Assembly: GCA_002887195.1 (NCBI GenBank)
Contig: PJAB01000910.1
Span: 1-19,210 of the forward strand
DNA from: Chrysochromulina parva
Lineage: Eukaryota > Haptophyta > Prymnesiales > Chrysochromulinaceae
DNA length: 19,210 bases
Direction of reading: 5' to 3'
The first letter of the stretch is position 1; every line of letters begins with the position of its first letter. The position numbers and the translations under genes were made by a program. The notes beneath the pieces were generated by a model that saw nothing but the letters and a program-made list of their open reading frames with translations, did not search any database and was not told where the DNA came from. This document shows positions 9,001 through 15,547 of the stretch, piece after piece.

Positions 9001-12000
9001 AGAGTTTGTGACGGTCAGCTTTGGCCAGCAGCCTTTGCTGGCGTCAGAGCTCGTCGTCTACACCACCTCGAACAGCTCTTTTATTCGGCGGGTGGGCGTG
9101 CTTGATGAGGTCACCATGCGCCGAGCCGACTTTCTGCTCGAGGACGAGGAGGTAATTGTTGGAGAGGGGGAGTTCCAGAGGCACATATTTGTGCAGCATG
9201 AGCGATATGAAGTCACGCACGGCGGGTGCGTTGGCACGCTTACGTTTCACGTGCCTGTGCTCACCAGCGAGGTGTCAGTGGTCCTGTGGGATGGGATCCG
9301 CGCACAACCTGGCGGCATCACTGCGCTGAAGCTCCGGGGCGTAGCTCCAGTAGACGCAGCTCAGCAAGCAAGCAGAGACTTGCCTCGCTTCAGCACAGCC
9401 TTCGGAAGGAGTCTCGTGGTGGACGACTTTCATCCAGATCTCATCAGCCGTGGCCTGCAAGAGCTGGCTGGAAGAGCTCCGAAGAAGCACCGCAACCGCA
9501 ACGCGACAGTCTCATCTGAATCTGAAGGCGACGAAGAGCAGACCGTGCTCAAGCTCATCTGGGAGGCGCTCGGTGATCTGGGCTTCGAGATTGATTGGCT
9601 TGAGGTGTTCTACACGATGCTCGAAAACATTGGCGTCCTCGCGACGGGTGCAGCCACATCCGCAACCGTCGTTTCTCAGATCAAGCCCAAGGACTATGCC
9701 GAGGCGCAGGCTAAGGAGAAGGAGCGGGCGCGCTCGATGGAGCTGGAACGTGCAGCGGAGAGGGCGAGTCTCGAGGATCTTCAGCTGCATGGCCGCAAAC
9801 CGTCCTCAGCTCTTAAGGCAGGGCTCATCGTCACTGGCGCCCTAACTTGTATGGCGGCTGCTGCCTGGGGTGTGACACTCCTGCCGCCGCCCGCACCACC
9901 TGCCCCACCGCCGCCACCGCCGCCTCCGCCTCTCATGCCGCCACCTTCGTCACCCGCGCCACCTTTAATCCCTCCGATGCTTCCCCCCTCGCCACCGTCT
10001 CCGGCACCCCGCCTGCCCCCATCGCCGCCGCCCTCCTCACCGTCACCAAGCCCACCGCCCTTACCGTCGCCACCGCCTCCTCCGCCCTCACTGCCTCCCT
10101 CGCCACCTCCCTTGCTACCACCCTCGTCGCCACCCTCTCCACCGCCATCGCCGCCGCCCTCACCGCCGCCCTCGCGGCCACCGTCACCACCGCCTTCGCC
10201 CCCTCCGCCTACGCCACCGCCTCCCTCGTTGCCGCCAGCCACTCCGGTACCATCGCCGCCACCGCCGTCGCCACCGCCACCATTGCCACCACCGCCGCAG
10301 CCGCCGCCGCCAGTCCAACCGCCACCCATGTTCCCTCCGTCGCCGCCACCTCCATCCCCGCCACCCTCGCCTCCTCCGCCCGGACCACCGCCACCATGGC
10401 CGCCTCCGCCCTCACCGCCACCATTACCACCTCCACCGTCGCCGCCGCCTCTTCCTCCCCTCGCACCCTACATACACGAGGTGATCGGCCGTGCGATATG
10501 GGATTCGTTCTACTGGTCAATCCCTACTGTGATGATCTGGATCGCTGGGCTGGTCTGCGCAAATTGGTGCTACAGCTGCAAGTCGCGGCTAGACGCTTAT
10601 CTGCTCGCGCGCGCGGTTGCAAGAGAGCCTTTCGAGCGCGAAGCGGCGGACAGGATCAAGCGCGAGGCAGCAAAGTTCCAGTTAGAGCTTGAAGCGGAGA
10701 GACGACGCTTGGCTAAGGAGCGTGAGGCCATGGAGAACTTCTTCGAACAGAAGCTCGACGCTGCCCATCGGGAGACGCAGGAGGAGGTGGCGCGGCGCAA
10801 AGCCACAGAGGAGGAGGCGATCGCGCTCGGGGTGGCTGCTGCTCAACGCGAAACGAAAGGGGCTGTCGCCAATAAGTTTTCGAGAGCCCTCGCGATGAGC
10901 AACTTCGAGAAGGAGAAGGCAGCTCTGGAGGAGGCGAGAGGAGCTGCACTTGCTGAAGCAGATAGGGAGAGGGCGGAGCAGCTGATGAACTTGGAGACAG
11001 AGCACGCAGCAGAGATGGAAGCGGAGCGGGCAGGTGGCTTCAAGCAGCTTCAAGAATCGAGCCTCAAGCTTCAAGCGGCCATCGAGCAGGAGAAGAAGGG
11101 GTCCGTGGCTCATAAATTTTCGACGGCCGTCTTGAAGAGCAAGTTTGAGATGCAGAAGGCGGCTGTGGAGCAAGAGAGAGAAGCTCAGCTCGCCGAAGCG
11201 GATAGACTGAGAGCAGAGCAGTTGATGAAAGCGCAAGAGGATCACACCGCAGAGCTGGAAGCCGAGCGGGAAATGGCGATGCAGGAGCGTCAGGCACTGG
11301 AGCTCTTGCTCCGAAAGTCACGTCAGGCCGCCAAGCAGGAAGAGGTGGAGCATGCTGCAAAGCTGGAAGCTGAGCGGCAACGGGCCACGGAGGAGCGCAG
11401 AACCACGGAGCGCGGATTTCAGGCCCAACTGGAAGCGGCACGCAAGACAGCTTTGGATGAGCAGGCGCGGCGCTTGGCTGCCGAGGGAAGCACCATGCGG
11501 CATGTGTTAGCGGCAGAGGCGGCGCGGCTCGAGCACGAAGCAATCGAGCGCGCGCTGCAAGCGCAACTGGAGGCGGCACGCCAGGCAGCCGAACAGGAGG
11601 AGGCGGAGCACATTGCAAATATTGAGGCAGAGCAACGCAGGGCCAAGGAACAACGCGAAGCGATCGAGCGATCGCTGAAGGATCAGCTCGAGGCGGCACG
11701 CCGCGACGTGTCAGAGGCGGAGACGCAGTGGAAGCTCGCGGAGGCGAACATGAAGGAGGCTCTGCGTCAGGCCCACTCTCAGCAGGAGCTGGCGGCATGG
11801 GTGAAGCGGCAAGCGAATATCAAGCAGCTCATCGAGAAGCGGTACACGAACCTCTGGACTCTCAGCTGGTCCGAGACCCAGCTGGTCGGGATGTTCTCCA
11901 TCTCAGGCGAGGCTGAAGAGGCTGCGATCAAGGCGCAGCTGAGTGACGTTGTGTCCAAGTACTTCCCGATGATTGTGGACATCTACCTGAGGTACTGCAG

Positions 12001-13111
12001 CACGGTGGAGACCATGGCCACGAAGAGCAGCGACAAGGACGTGGTGGCGAAGAAGAGCAGCGACAAGGACGCGAAGAAGAAAGAGGACGACAGCAAGAGC
12101 AGTGGAGAGTTCGTGATTGAGAGCGAAGGCGGCTTTGCATTTGGATGGGAAGTACAGATGCCCAAGAAGGCATGGCTGCAGTTCTGTCAGGATCTCGGCT
12201 CGTCTGCCCTTGACCCTAAGAAAGCGGCGCAGATATTTACAGTGGTGAACGACCTGCGCGACAAGCGGATCGAGTTGAGGAAACTCGAGGCGCTCCACAA
12301 AGGAATCGGGGTGACCAAGTCCGACGAATTGCTCTTTGCAGCTCAGATGGCTCTCGACGCGAATACGTTCAGCATGAGTGAGTTCCTCGAGGCATGCGTG
12401 CGCTCTTCAACCTTAGTTACGAAAGCTGACCCGCGCGTCATGGACAAGTGTGACAAAGCGCAAGAGGCGGTTATAGCCATGCTCGACGATTGGCTCATGC
12501 CGTTCGCGGCTCGCTATGGAATCCGTGGCTTCCGCGAAGCCATGGGCTCGTCGCCCGAGCTCCAGTTGCTCAAATTGGATCTCGGGCAGCCGTTCACGCG
12601 CCTCTTCAATGCGCACGCCACGGCGGCCGTCTCGAGCGGCTCCAAGTTCGTGGGCGTCTCCTTGCACCGCTTCCTTGAGATTGCGGAGGTCGCCAAGGCC
12701 GGGCTGAGCCGCGCGCGGGTAAAGACGGCGTACGTGCAGAGCCTTGGGCTCGACGCCGTTTCTTCGGCGCTGTTGCGCGGAGCCAAGCTGCTCACGGAGG
12801 ATACGCTGTGGGAGGCGCTGCTCCGACTGGCTCTGATCATTTGCGAGGAAGGAACCACAGGTCCTCACGACCAAAGGAATCCATTCAGGCTCGCCGCGTT
12901 GGACGAGGCGCAGCTGCGGGCAGTGCGCTCTGAGCTCGAAGCGATGGTGCTCTACTGCCCTGCGAGCTCAAAAGAGATCTCAGCCCTAAGTGCGGCAAAG
13001 GCTCTGCAGGGGGCTGCACGCGGTATGGCATCGAGGCGGAAGGGCAAGGCTCCCCTTTCGAAGCCTCTATCAAAGCCGAAGGCGGGCACGGGCGGTTTTG
13101 TACTAGCTTGA
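6038..13111 (+). CDS. Giant multi-pass membrane scaffold: PDZ, IQ motifs, galactose-binding-like domain, Pro-rich loop, coiled coil, EF-hand-like C-terminus
   Basis: One unbroken frame gives 2357 residues. The start ATG (GCCCATGG) at 6038 fits a Kozak context. Order: a Ser/Pro-rich N-terminus; a PDZ domain at about 305-390 (PIGIQLQG in place of the GLGF loop, VGMRILAINGQ); paired membrane segments at about 534-556 and 559-580; two IQ motifs (about 617-660: THIQKFARAQLAK and IVRIQANFRGYLCRK) expected to bind calmodulin-like proteins; and membrane segments near 696-720, 742-758, 785-808 and 895-910. Next is a galactose-binding-like beta-sandwich (about 936-1103: LGPPRVATVC, AWFPASSDR, LKLRGVAP); a membrane segment (1258-1281); a Pro-rich SPPP region (1282-1477); a membrane segment (1490-1512); a coiled coil (about 1529-1895); and a helical, EF-hand-like region (about 1921-2268) with a terminal IQ-like motif LQGAARGMASRRK. 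The likely topology puts PDZ, IQ and coil on the cytosolic side and the beta-sandwich and Pro-rich loop outside or in a lumen. I know no family with this layout, and function is unknown. Confidence 0.9.
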   Translation: MATDAEDTTLGSDDPGEDGTIAEPGDDAMMEHAAAEARIFEQVAARQLAALALEDRIAKQTAGGASARGLSSRMSDVAGVFKRSLSFAGRAKKSDGGAQPAGGGMQSEGSPNFTQGEPSSSRERQTMPLRALPPPTALPPPTAAARLLLPTLQIPAPLAEPSRASSSRVSSSVRCKSSARRHAEHPPSARTARKEMEEEDVGAIPLLERPPSARRQSSARRYNLVGSSPEAVQPSVHGNPPPWQSDVPATPTPRTLIREIGYEIGREISSHLEEQQQQWLQQQFTPLNGPSLRSQQAKGEPTIVAFPVKVFKDGTTPIGIQLQGTAGEPPTIIEVDPNSPAARCRPQLQVGMRILAINGQRVLGPQESSRLLRNAVGIVEMEVSQKIEGDAHPNLASGALLPASVGSAFARSSEWPPLSPRSSSETPAQRDTSWLLSRSIRSIVQQQVSSFSSRDGSAEPYSQTELRRLRNEDKTPLLGAGRISSSAKYCSWGNDRELEEGWHDARSLRIISLRAQYAQQCVAGGSSTGSDMAARMLAYLYASLTGIVGSFVGYLAGYEAVTTIVLVLHGMAAVAAAMWPPQAKHFDSKWMRQAAAWAERARHRLVKGETLIWKRREAATHIQKFARAQLAKAQYKQLRTAIVRIQANFRGYLCRKNEKVASFCSHLASVLLWPVNRLQNAGALARGLATRVGESLAAIAALAWFFSSFGWLMAIGIQLAMAGNGAREVSVLLKYPPLEPANYTIVLVAALVPMLDTLDAAWQVVREQLSARLPTCERWIIAPCAHAILWLLGCVASLLGCLLWPFTAAARAVNEAIKELVSEAIMRKTSIVHAKAEAKRTHGHAETESSFGSANIPDAFFRCVHDSAFGRWVRVVIAPAFYEYGQMVRGSPAKSLAAILAFVLLVNKYELQVRSWLPTPYKSAGKLTELWAVGIVDVSSTQSPSCMAGSTNSFCPILGPPRVATVCADRAADPNQAWFPASSDRKPPEFVTVSFGQQPLLASELVVYTTSNSSFIRRVGVLDEVTMRRADFLLEDEEVIVGEGEFQRHIFVQHERYEVTHGGCVGTLTFHVPVLTSEVSVVLWDGIRAQPGGITALKLRGVAPVDAAQQASRDLPRFSTAFGRSLVVDDFHPDLISRGLQELAGRAPKKHRNRNATVSSESEGDEEQTVLKLIWEALGDLGFEIDWLEVFYTMLENIGVLATGAATSATVVSQIKPKDYAEAQAKEKERARSMELERAAERASLEDLQLHGRKPSSALKAGLIVTGALTCMAAAAWGVTLLPPPAPPAPPPPPPPPPLMPPPSSPAPPLIPPMLPPSPPSPAPRLPPSPPPSSPSPSPPPLPSPPPPPPSLPPSPPPLLPPSSPPSPPPSPPPSPPPSRPPSPPPSPPPPTPPPPSLPPATPVPSPPPPSPPPPLPPPPQPPPPVQPPPMFPPSPPPPSPPPSPPPPGPPPPWPPPPSPPPLPPPPSPPPLPPLAPYIHEVIGRAIWDSFYWSIPTVMIWIAGLVCANWCYSCKSRLDAYLLARAVAREPFEREAADRIKREAAKFQLELEAERRRLAKEREAMENFFEQKLDAAHRETQEEVARRKATEEEAIALGVAAAQRETKGAVANKFSRALAMSNFEKEKAALEEARGAALAEADRERAEQLMNLETEHAAEMEAERAGGFKQLQESSLKLQAAIEQEKKGSVAHKFSTAVLKSKFEMQKAAVEQEREAQLAEADRLRAEQLMKAQEDHTAELEAEREMAMQERQALELLLRKSRQAAKQEEVEHAAKLEAERQRATEERRTTERGFQAQLEAARKTALDEQARRLAAEGSTMRHVLAAEAARLEHEAIERALQAQLEAARQAAEQEEAEHIANIEAEQRRAKEQREAIERSLKDQLEAARRDVSEAETQWKLAEANMKEALRQAHSQQELAAWVKRQANIKQLIEKRYTNLWTLSWSETQLVGMFSISGEAEEAAIKAQLSDVVSKYFPMIVDIYLRYCSTVETMATKSSDKDVVAKKSSDKDAKKKEDDSKSSGEFVIESEGGFAFGWEVQMPKKAWLQFCQDLGSSALDPKKAAQIFTVVNDLRDKRIELRKLEALHKGIGVTKSDELLFAAQMALDANTFSMSEFLEACVRSSTLVTKADPRVMDKCDKAQEAVIAMLDDWLMPFAARYGIRGFREAMGSSPELQLLKLDLGQPFTRLFNAHATAAVSSGSKFVGVSLHRFLEIAEVAKAGLSRARVKTAYVQSLGLDAVSSALLRGAKLLTEDTLWEALLRLALIICEEGTTGPHDQRNPFRLAALDEAQLRAVRSELEAMVLYCPASSKEISALSAAKALQGAARGMASRRKGKAPLSKPLSKPKAGTGGFVLA
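9881..10475 (+). repeat. Proline-codon-rich low-complexity tract encoding SPPP/PPPP repeats
   Basis: About 595 bp of CCN- and TCN-rich sequence encode roughly 195 residues of PPSPPPSPPP type. They sit between two predicted membrane segments of the giant protein. Similar Ser-Pro4-like tracts occur in algal and plant hydroxyproline-rich cell-surface proteins. The sequence gives long spurious open frames on both strands. Confidence 0.9.
10857..11336 (+). repeat. Internal 80-residue repeat in the coiled coil
   Basis: Two blocks about 237-240 nt apart encode related 80-residue units. Each begins with a GxVAxKFSxA motif (near 10857 and 11094) and continues as charged heptad-rich helix with AEADRxRAEQLM and ExEAER. 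A shorter roughly 40-residue pattern (IERxLxxQLEAAR) continues downstream to about 11710. Confidence 0.75.
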
Positions 13112-13161
13112 TCAGATACTTGAATTCGGCAGGATAGAATCGAGGTTCGAGTCGGAGAGCA

Positions 13162-13177
13162 CGTACTACGTAGTACG
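13162..13177. repeat. 16-bp perfect palindrome CGTACTACGTAGTACG
   Basis: The sequence equals its own reverse complement over 16 bp. It lies 51 nt after the stop of the giant gene and 20 nt before AATAAA. It could be a dimer-binding site or a 3' UTR element. Its function cannot be told. Confidence 0.9.
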
Positions 13178-13196
13178 CTCGAGAAGTTTAGCGTTT

Positions 13197-13202
13197 AATA
13201 AA
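13197..13202 (+). terminator. Probable poly(A) signal AATAAA of the giant membrane protein gene
   Basis: AATAAA is 86 nt after the stop codon in an AT-rich patch (TTTAATAAATTTAG). It is the only canonical signal downstream of this gene before the next leader and fits a normal short 3' UTR. Confidence 0.55.
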
Positions 13203-13721
13203 TTTAGTCAAGACTTACGGACTTAGACGAGGCACGAGCTGCACACGGCCCCGGCGGCGGCCGGCGCTTTACGCACAACGCAGTGGCAGGAAAGCAGATT
13301 CGAGATACCCCGTGTGGCGGGCCGATTTGCGATTAGTCCGTTATAGCTTATACGAACGGTTACGATCCGCTTAACGAACCGCCCCCCTCGCTCGCGAGAG
13401 TCACCAGGCGTTAGGTACTGTCAGTCCTTTCAGACAAAATTTCTGGATTACTCGCAATTCACACCTGCTGTCGAAATTTGACGGAAATTACTTTCGCCGA
13501 CCTGTGAGCTTGATCACTACTATAGGCGACACGGCCGGCAGCGTGTGCGCCGCAGGCTCCCGCGAACGCCCGCCGAACGCCTCGTCGCCTCCTGCAGTCG
13601 CCTCCCTCGTTGCCGCCAGGAATACCTCCCTCGTTGTAGGAACTGCCGTGCCTCGATCACACGTAATAAAAAAGTCCGAACTTTTCGCCGTCGCCGCCTC
13701 GTTGACGAATCCTCCGGAAAT

Positions 13722-13766
13722 ATGAAAAAACCCGGACTGAAAAAGCCGAGCCTTGCAGCCCCATGA
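13722..13766 (+). CDS. Possible uORF, 14 codons, stop overlaps the PH gene start (ATGA)
   Basis: An ATG at 13722 opens MKKPGLKKPSLAAP and stops at TGA 13764-13766, which overlaps the ATG of the PH-domain gene at 13763 in a different frame. If the transcript begins upstream of 13722, this small frame would be met first and could tune translation through reinitiation. It is a candidate only. Part of it could also be a remnant of a longer N-terminus in another frame. Confidence 0.35.
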   Translation: MKKPGLKKPSLAAP

Positions 13767-14341
13767 TGCAGGCAGGGATGAGGCAGCAAACCAAGACGCA
13801 GCCCGGCATCATGCAGGTGGGCATGATGCAGGCAAGCATGTCGCAGCCCGGCATCAGGCAGCCCGAGATCATGCAGCCCGGCGGGCTGCAGGCAGGCATA
13901 AAGACGCAGGCAGGCATGGAACAGTCCGAAAGGGACGACGGCGCCGCCGCCACCGTCACGGCAAAGGCGCTGCTCGCCGGTGAGGTCTCTGGTAAAGTGC
14001 CACGACTGCACGGCACCGTGGAGAAGCGCGGGTCGGGCCGCGGTCTCCTTGGAACGGTCCGGTGGAAGAGCAAGCTGCTCGTCGTCTGCGCCGAGGTTGG
14101 CTGCGTCTACTTTGACAGCGACGAGATCAGTGACAAGAACAGGGCCGCTCGGCTGATGCCTCTAGGAGATGATGGCACCAAAATCGAGCTCCGCGCAGAC
14201 CGATCAGGAGGCTCCCACTGCTTTGCCCTCGTCACTCCAGCACGTGAGTACCTGTTTTCGGTGCCCACGGCGGACAGAGCTGCCAAGTGGGTCGCAGCCA
14301 TCCAGGCCGAGATCGAGGCCGCGCAGCACACGTATGAATGA
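13763..14341 (+). CDS. Small PH-domain protein with Met/Gln-rich repeat N-terminus, 192 aa
   Basis: The start is the first ATG in a frame closed upstream by TGA at 13703. ATG codons at 13766 and 13778 are alternatives. Residues 1-54 consist of pentapeptide-like units (QAGM, QPGIM, QVGMM) from a 15-nt periodic DNA repeat. Residues about 80-188 match a pleckstrin homology domain: a basic first strand-loop (KRGSGRG, RWKSK at 100-104), alternating strands LLVVCAEVGCVYF and FALVTPAREYLFSV, and a C-terminal helix DRAAKWVAAIQAEIEAA with the invariant Trp at 176. PH domains bind phosphoinositides or proteins at membranes. The basic residues between strands 1 and 2 allow lipid binding but do not prove it. 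No other domain is present, so it may act as an adaptor. Confidence 0.82.
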   Translation: MMQAGMRQQTKTQPGIMQVGMMQASMSQPGIRQPEIMQPGGLQAGIKTQAGMEQSERDDGAAATVTAKALLAGEVSGKVPRLHGTVEKRGSGRGLLGTVRWKSKLLVVCAEVGCVYFDSDEISDKNRAARLMPLGDDGTKIELRADRSGGSHCFALVTPAREYLFSVPTADRAAKWVAAIQAEIEAAQHTYE

Positions 14342-14459
14342 ATCAAGCCGCCGACGCCCAAACCATCCTCAACGCCGCGAGCGCGCGCATGCTCCGTGTC
14401 TCGTATGGGATCACGTAAGGTGTGTGTATTCTGAGCGGGCAGAAACAGAGGTGCCGTTA

Positions 14460-14543
14460 GGAGAACCTGGGATAAGTATAGGAGAACCTGGGATAAGTAT
14501 AGGAGAACCTGGGATAAGTATAGGAGAACCTGGGATAAGTATT
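14460..14543 (+). repeat. Four tandem copies of a 21-nt unit
   Basis: The copies are 14460-14480, 14481-14501, 14502-14522 and 14523-14543. The unit starts GGAGAACCTGGG and ends AAGTATA. Only the last base of the last copy differs (ATT). Near identity implies recent expansion. Confidence 0.97.
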
Positions 14544-14573
14544 GGATTGATCATGTAGCTTCGCCTAGTAGTA

Positions 14574-14607
14574 GTCTCCACCGAGACGCACTAGTCTCCG
14601 CTGAGAC
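14574..14607. repeat. Two adjacent GTCTC-N4-GAGAC hairpins, 20 nt apart
   Basis: GTCTC-CACC-GAGAC (14574-14587) and GTCTC-CGCT-GAGAC (14594-14607) each form a 5-bp stem with a 4-nt loop. Both follow CTAGT-like flanks. The stem is kept while the loop differs. Confidence 0.85.
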
Positions 14608-14634
14608 GTGCACTGCACTGTGTTGAAACACCAT

Positions 14635-14752
14635 AGGGTAACTACCTGAGTAGTGATCTAGTGAAACCCTCCCCCAAGGTCAAAATCTTGCGCCCCACTT
14701 AGGGTAACTACCTGAGTAGTGAAACCCTCCCCCAAGGTCAAAATCTTGCGCC
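14635..14752. repeat. Direct duplication of a hairpin-forming 52-60 nt block
   Basis: Copy 1 (14635-14694) and copy 2 (14701-14752) are the same sequence apart from 8 extra nt (ATCTAGTG) in copy 1. Each starts AGGGTAACTACCTGAGTAGT and ends AATCTTGCGCC. Copy 2 folds as a nested stem: AGGGT with ACCCT, and ACTAC-CTGA-GTAGT inside it. Confidence 0.93.
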
Positions 14753-15547
14753 GCCACTGGCGCCACTTCTGGAGACCGGACTCTGTGCTGTGGAGCCGCG
14801 CAGCCTCGAGCCCGAGGGCACCGACGGCGACGCCCACACCGGTGTTTCTGCAGTGACGACGAAGACGAACGGAAGATACACGAGCGCCAAGGACGGCCAC
14901 CATTGAGCCCGGGCACTACTATGCGCTGAGAACTCTCGTCCAACCAGCATGGGGCTCGTACTTTCCCTAAGATCATGCTTAATCCTAAAAGGGATTAAGG
15001 GAGAAGTATGGAGTCCCGGTGGAGACCGGCCTAGTCTGCCCGGGAGTCTGCCTCCGGACACTTACCGTACACAAAAACACATATTCTAAAAATTCATGTG
15101 ATGGTTATTAACGGCTAGAAATTCTCTGAATAACACAGCCACGTCACCTGAGGTGACTCTACATGAGGCCACCCTACGCTCGGTGTGATCTCGGTCGTGC
15201 CAGCCGTAGCACCGGTTGGCGCGTGTGTCGTGACTCGTGTACGTGTTATCGTTCACGAAGACAATCTGAATCTCACACAACGACGATGTGAGCGCGCGCG
15301 TTGCGGGCTCGCGGCTATCGAGACGACGACGTGTGGGACGTGCCAACTGCCAAGTGCGGTCCGCCCCGCTCCCCGGTGAGCATTTCATATCCACAAACCG
15401 GCGATGCGCTGCACTCTCGACTGCCTAAGCCTGCGCCCCGAGGCCCGCGATCATCGTCATCCTCCTCCCCTTTCTCCCCGTACCCCGAGCTACTCTCACC
15501 GTCTATTCGACACCGTCTCCACACGTCACAGGCCGAGGCCCCACCCC

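Larger units (their letters stand above)
13112..13762. other. Intergenic region with poly(A) signal, palindrome and possible uORF
   Basis: This 651-bp gap lies between two plus-strand genes. The left part is the likely 3' UTR of the giant gene, with a 16-bp palindrome and AATAAA. The right part is the likely leader of the PH-domain gene and ends with a 14-codon uORF (13722-13766). The middle (about 13205-13500) is AT-richer in patches, and I see no gene, RNA or element in it. Confidence 0.55.
14342..15547. other. Convergent intergenic region rich in short repeats
   Basis: This 1.2-kb gap lies between the 3' ends of the PH gene and the formin gene. It holds a 21-nt repeat, two GTCTC/GAGAC hairpins, a 52-60 nt direct duplication, the inverted repeat CTTAATCC/GGATTAAG (14978-14985 and 14992-14999) and a 15-nt odd palindrome GTCACCTGAGGTGAC (15143-15157). 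Open frames are short and featureless. The right part (15200-15547) is probably formin 3' UTR. Confidence 0.6.

Noticed and set aside
9847..10692. 281-codon plus-strand frame (Ala/Thr-rich) over the proline tract
   Set aside because: It is a shifted reading of the CCN/TCN repeats inside the giant gene. The in-frame reading has flanking membrane segments and coiled coil.
11064..11798. 244-codon minus-strand frame opposite the coiled coil
   Set aside because: The Pro/Ala/Arg-rich content is what reverse reading of a Glu/Ala/Arg coiled coil gives. No domain is present.
13141..13160. Possible tRNA B box (GGTTCGAGTC) near 13145
   Set aside because: Flanking bases do not form a 5-bp T stem, and no acceptor, D or anticodon arm could be found.
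13763..13925. Minus-strand pentapeptide-repeat protein (xLxxA units)
   Set aside because: The plus-strand frame continues into a clear PH domain. The minus-strand pattern is the same 15-nt DNA periodicity read backwards and has no continuation.
14169..14558. 129-codon plus frame ending in GEPGISI heptads
   Set aside because: It starts inside the PH gene in another frame without a good start. The open end comes from a 21-nt repeat whose period is a multiple of three.
14460..14752. CRISPR array
   Set aside because: The 21-nt units are contiguous with no spacers, the second repeat has only two copies, and the context is eukaryotic.
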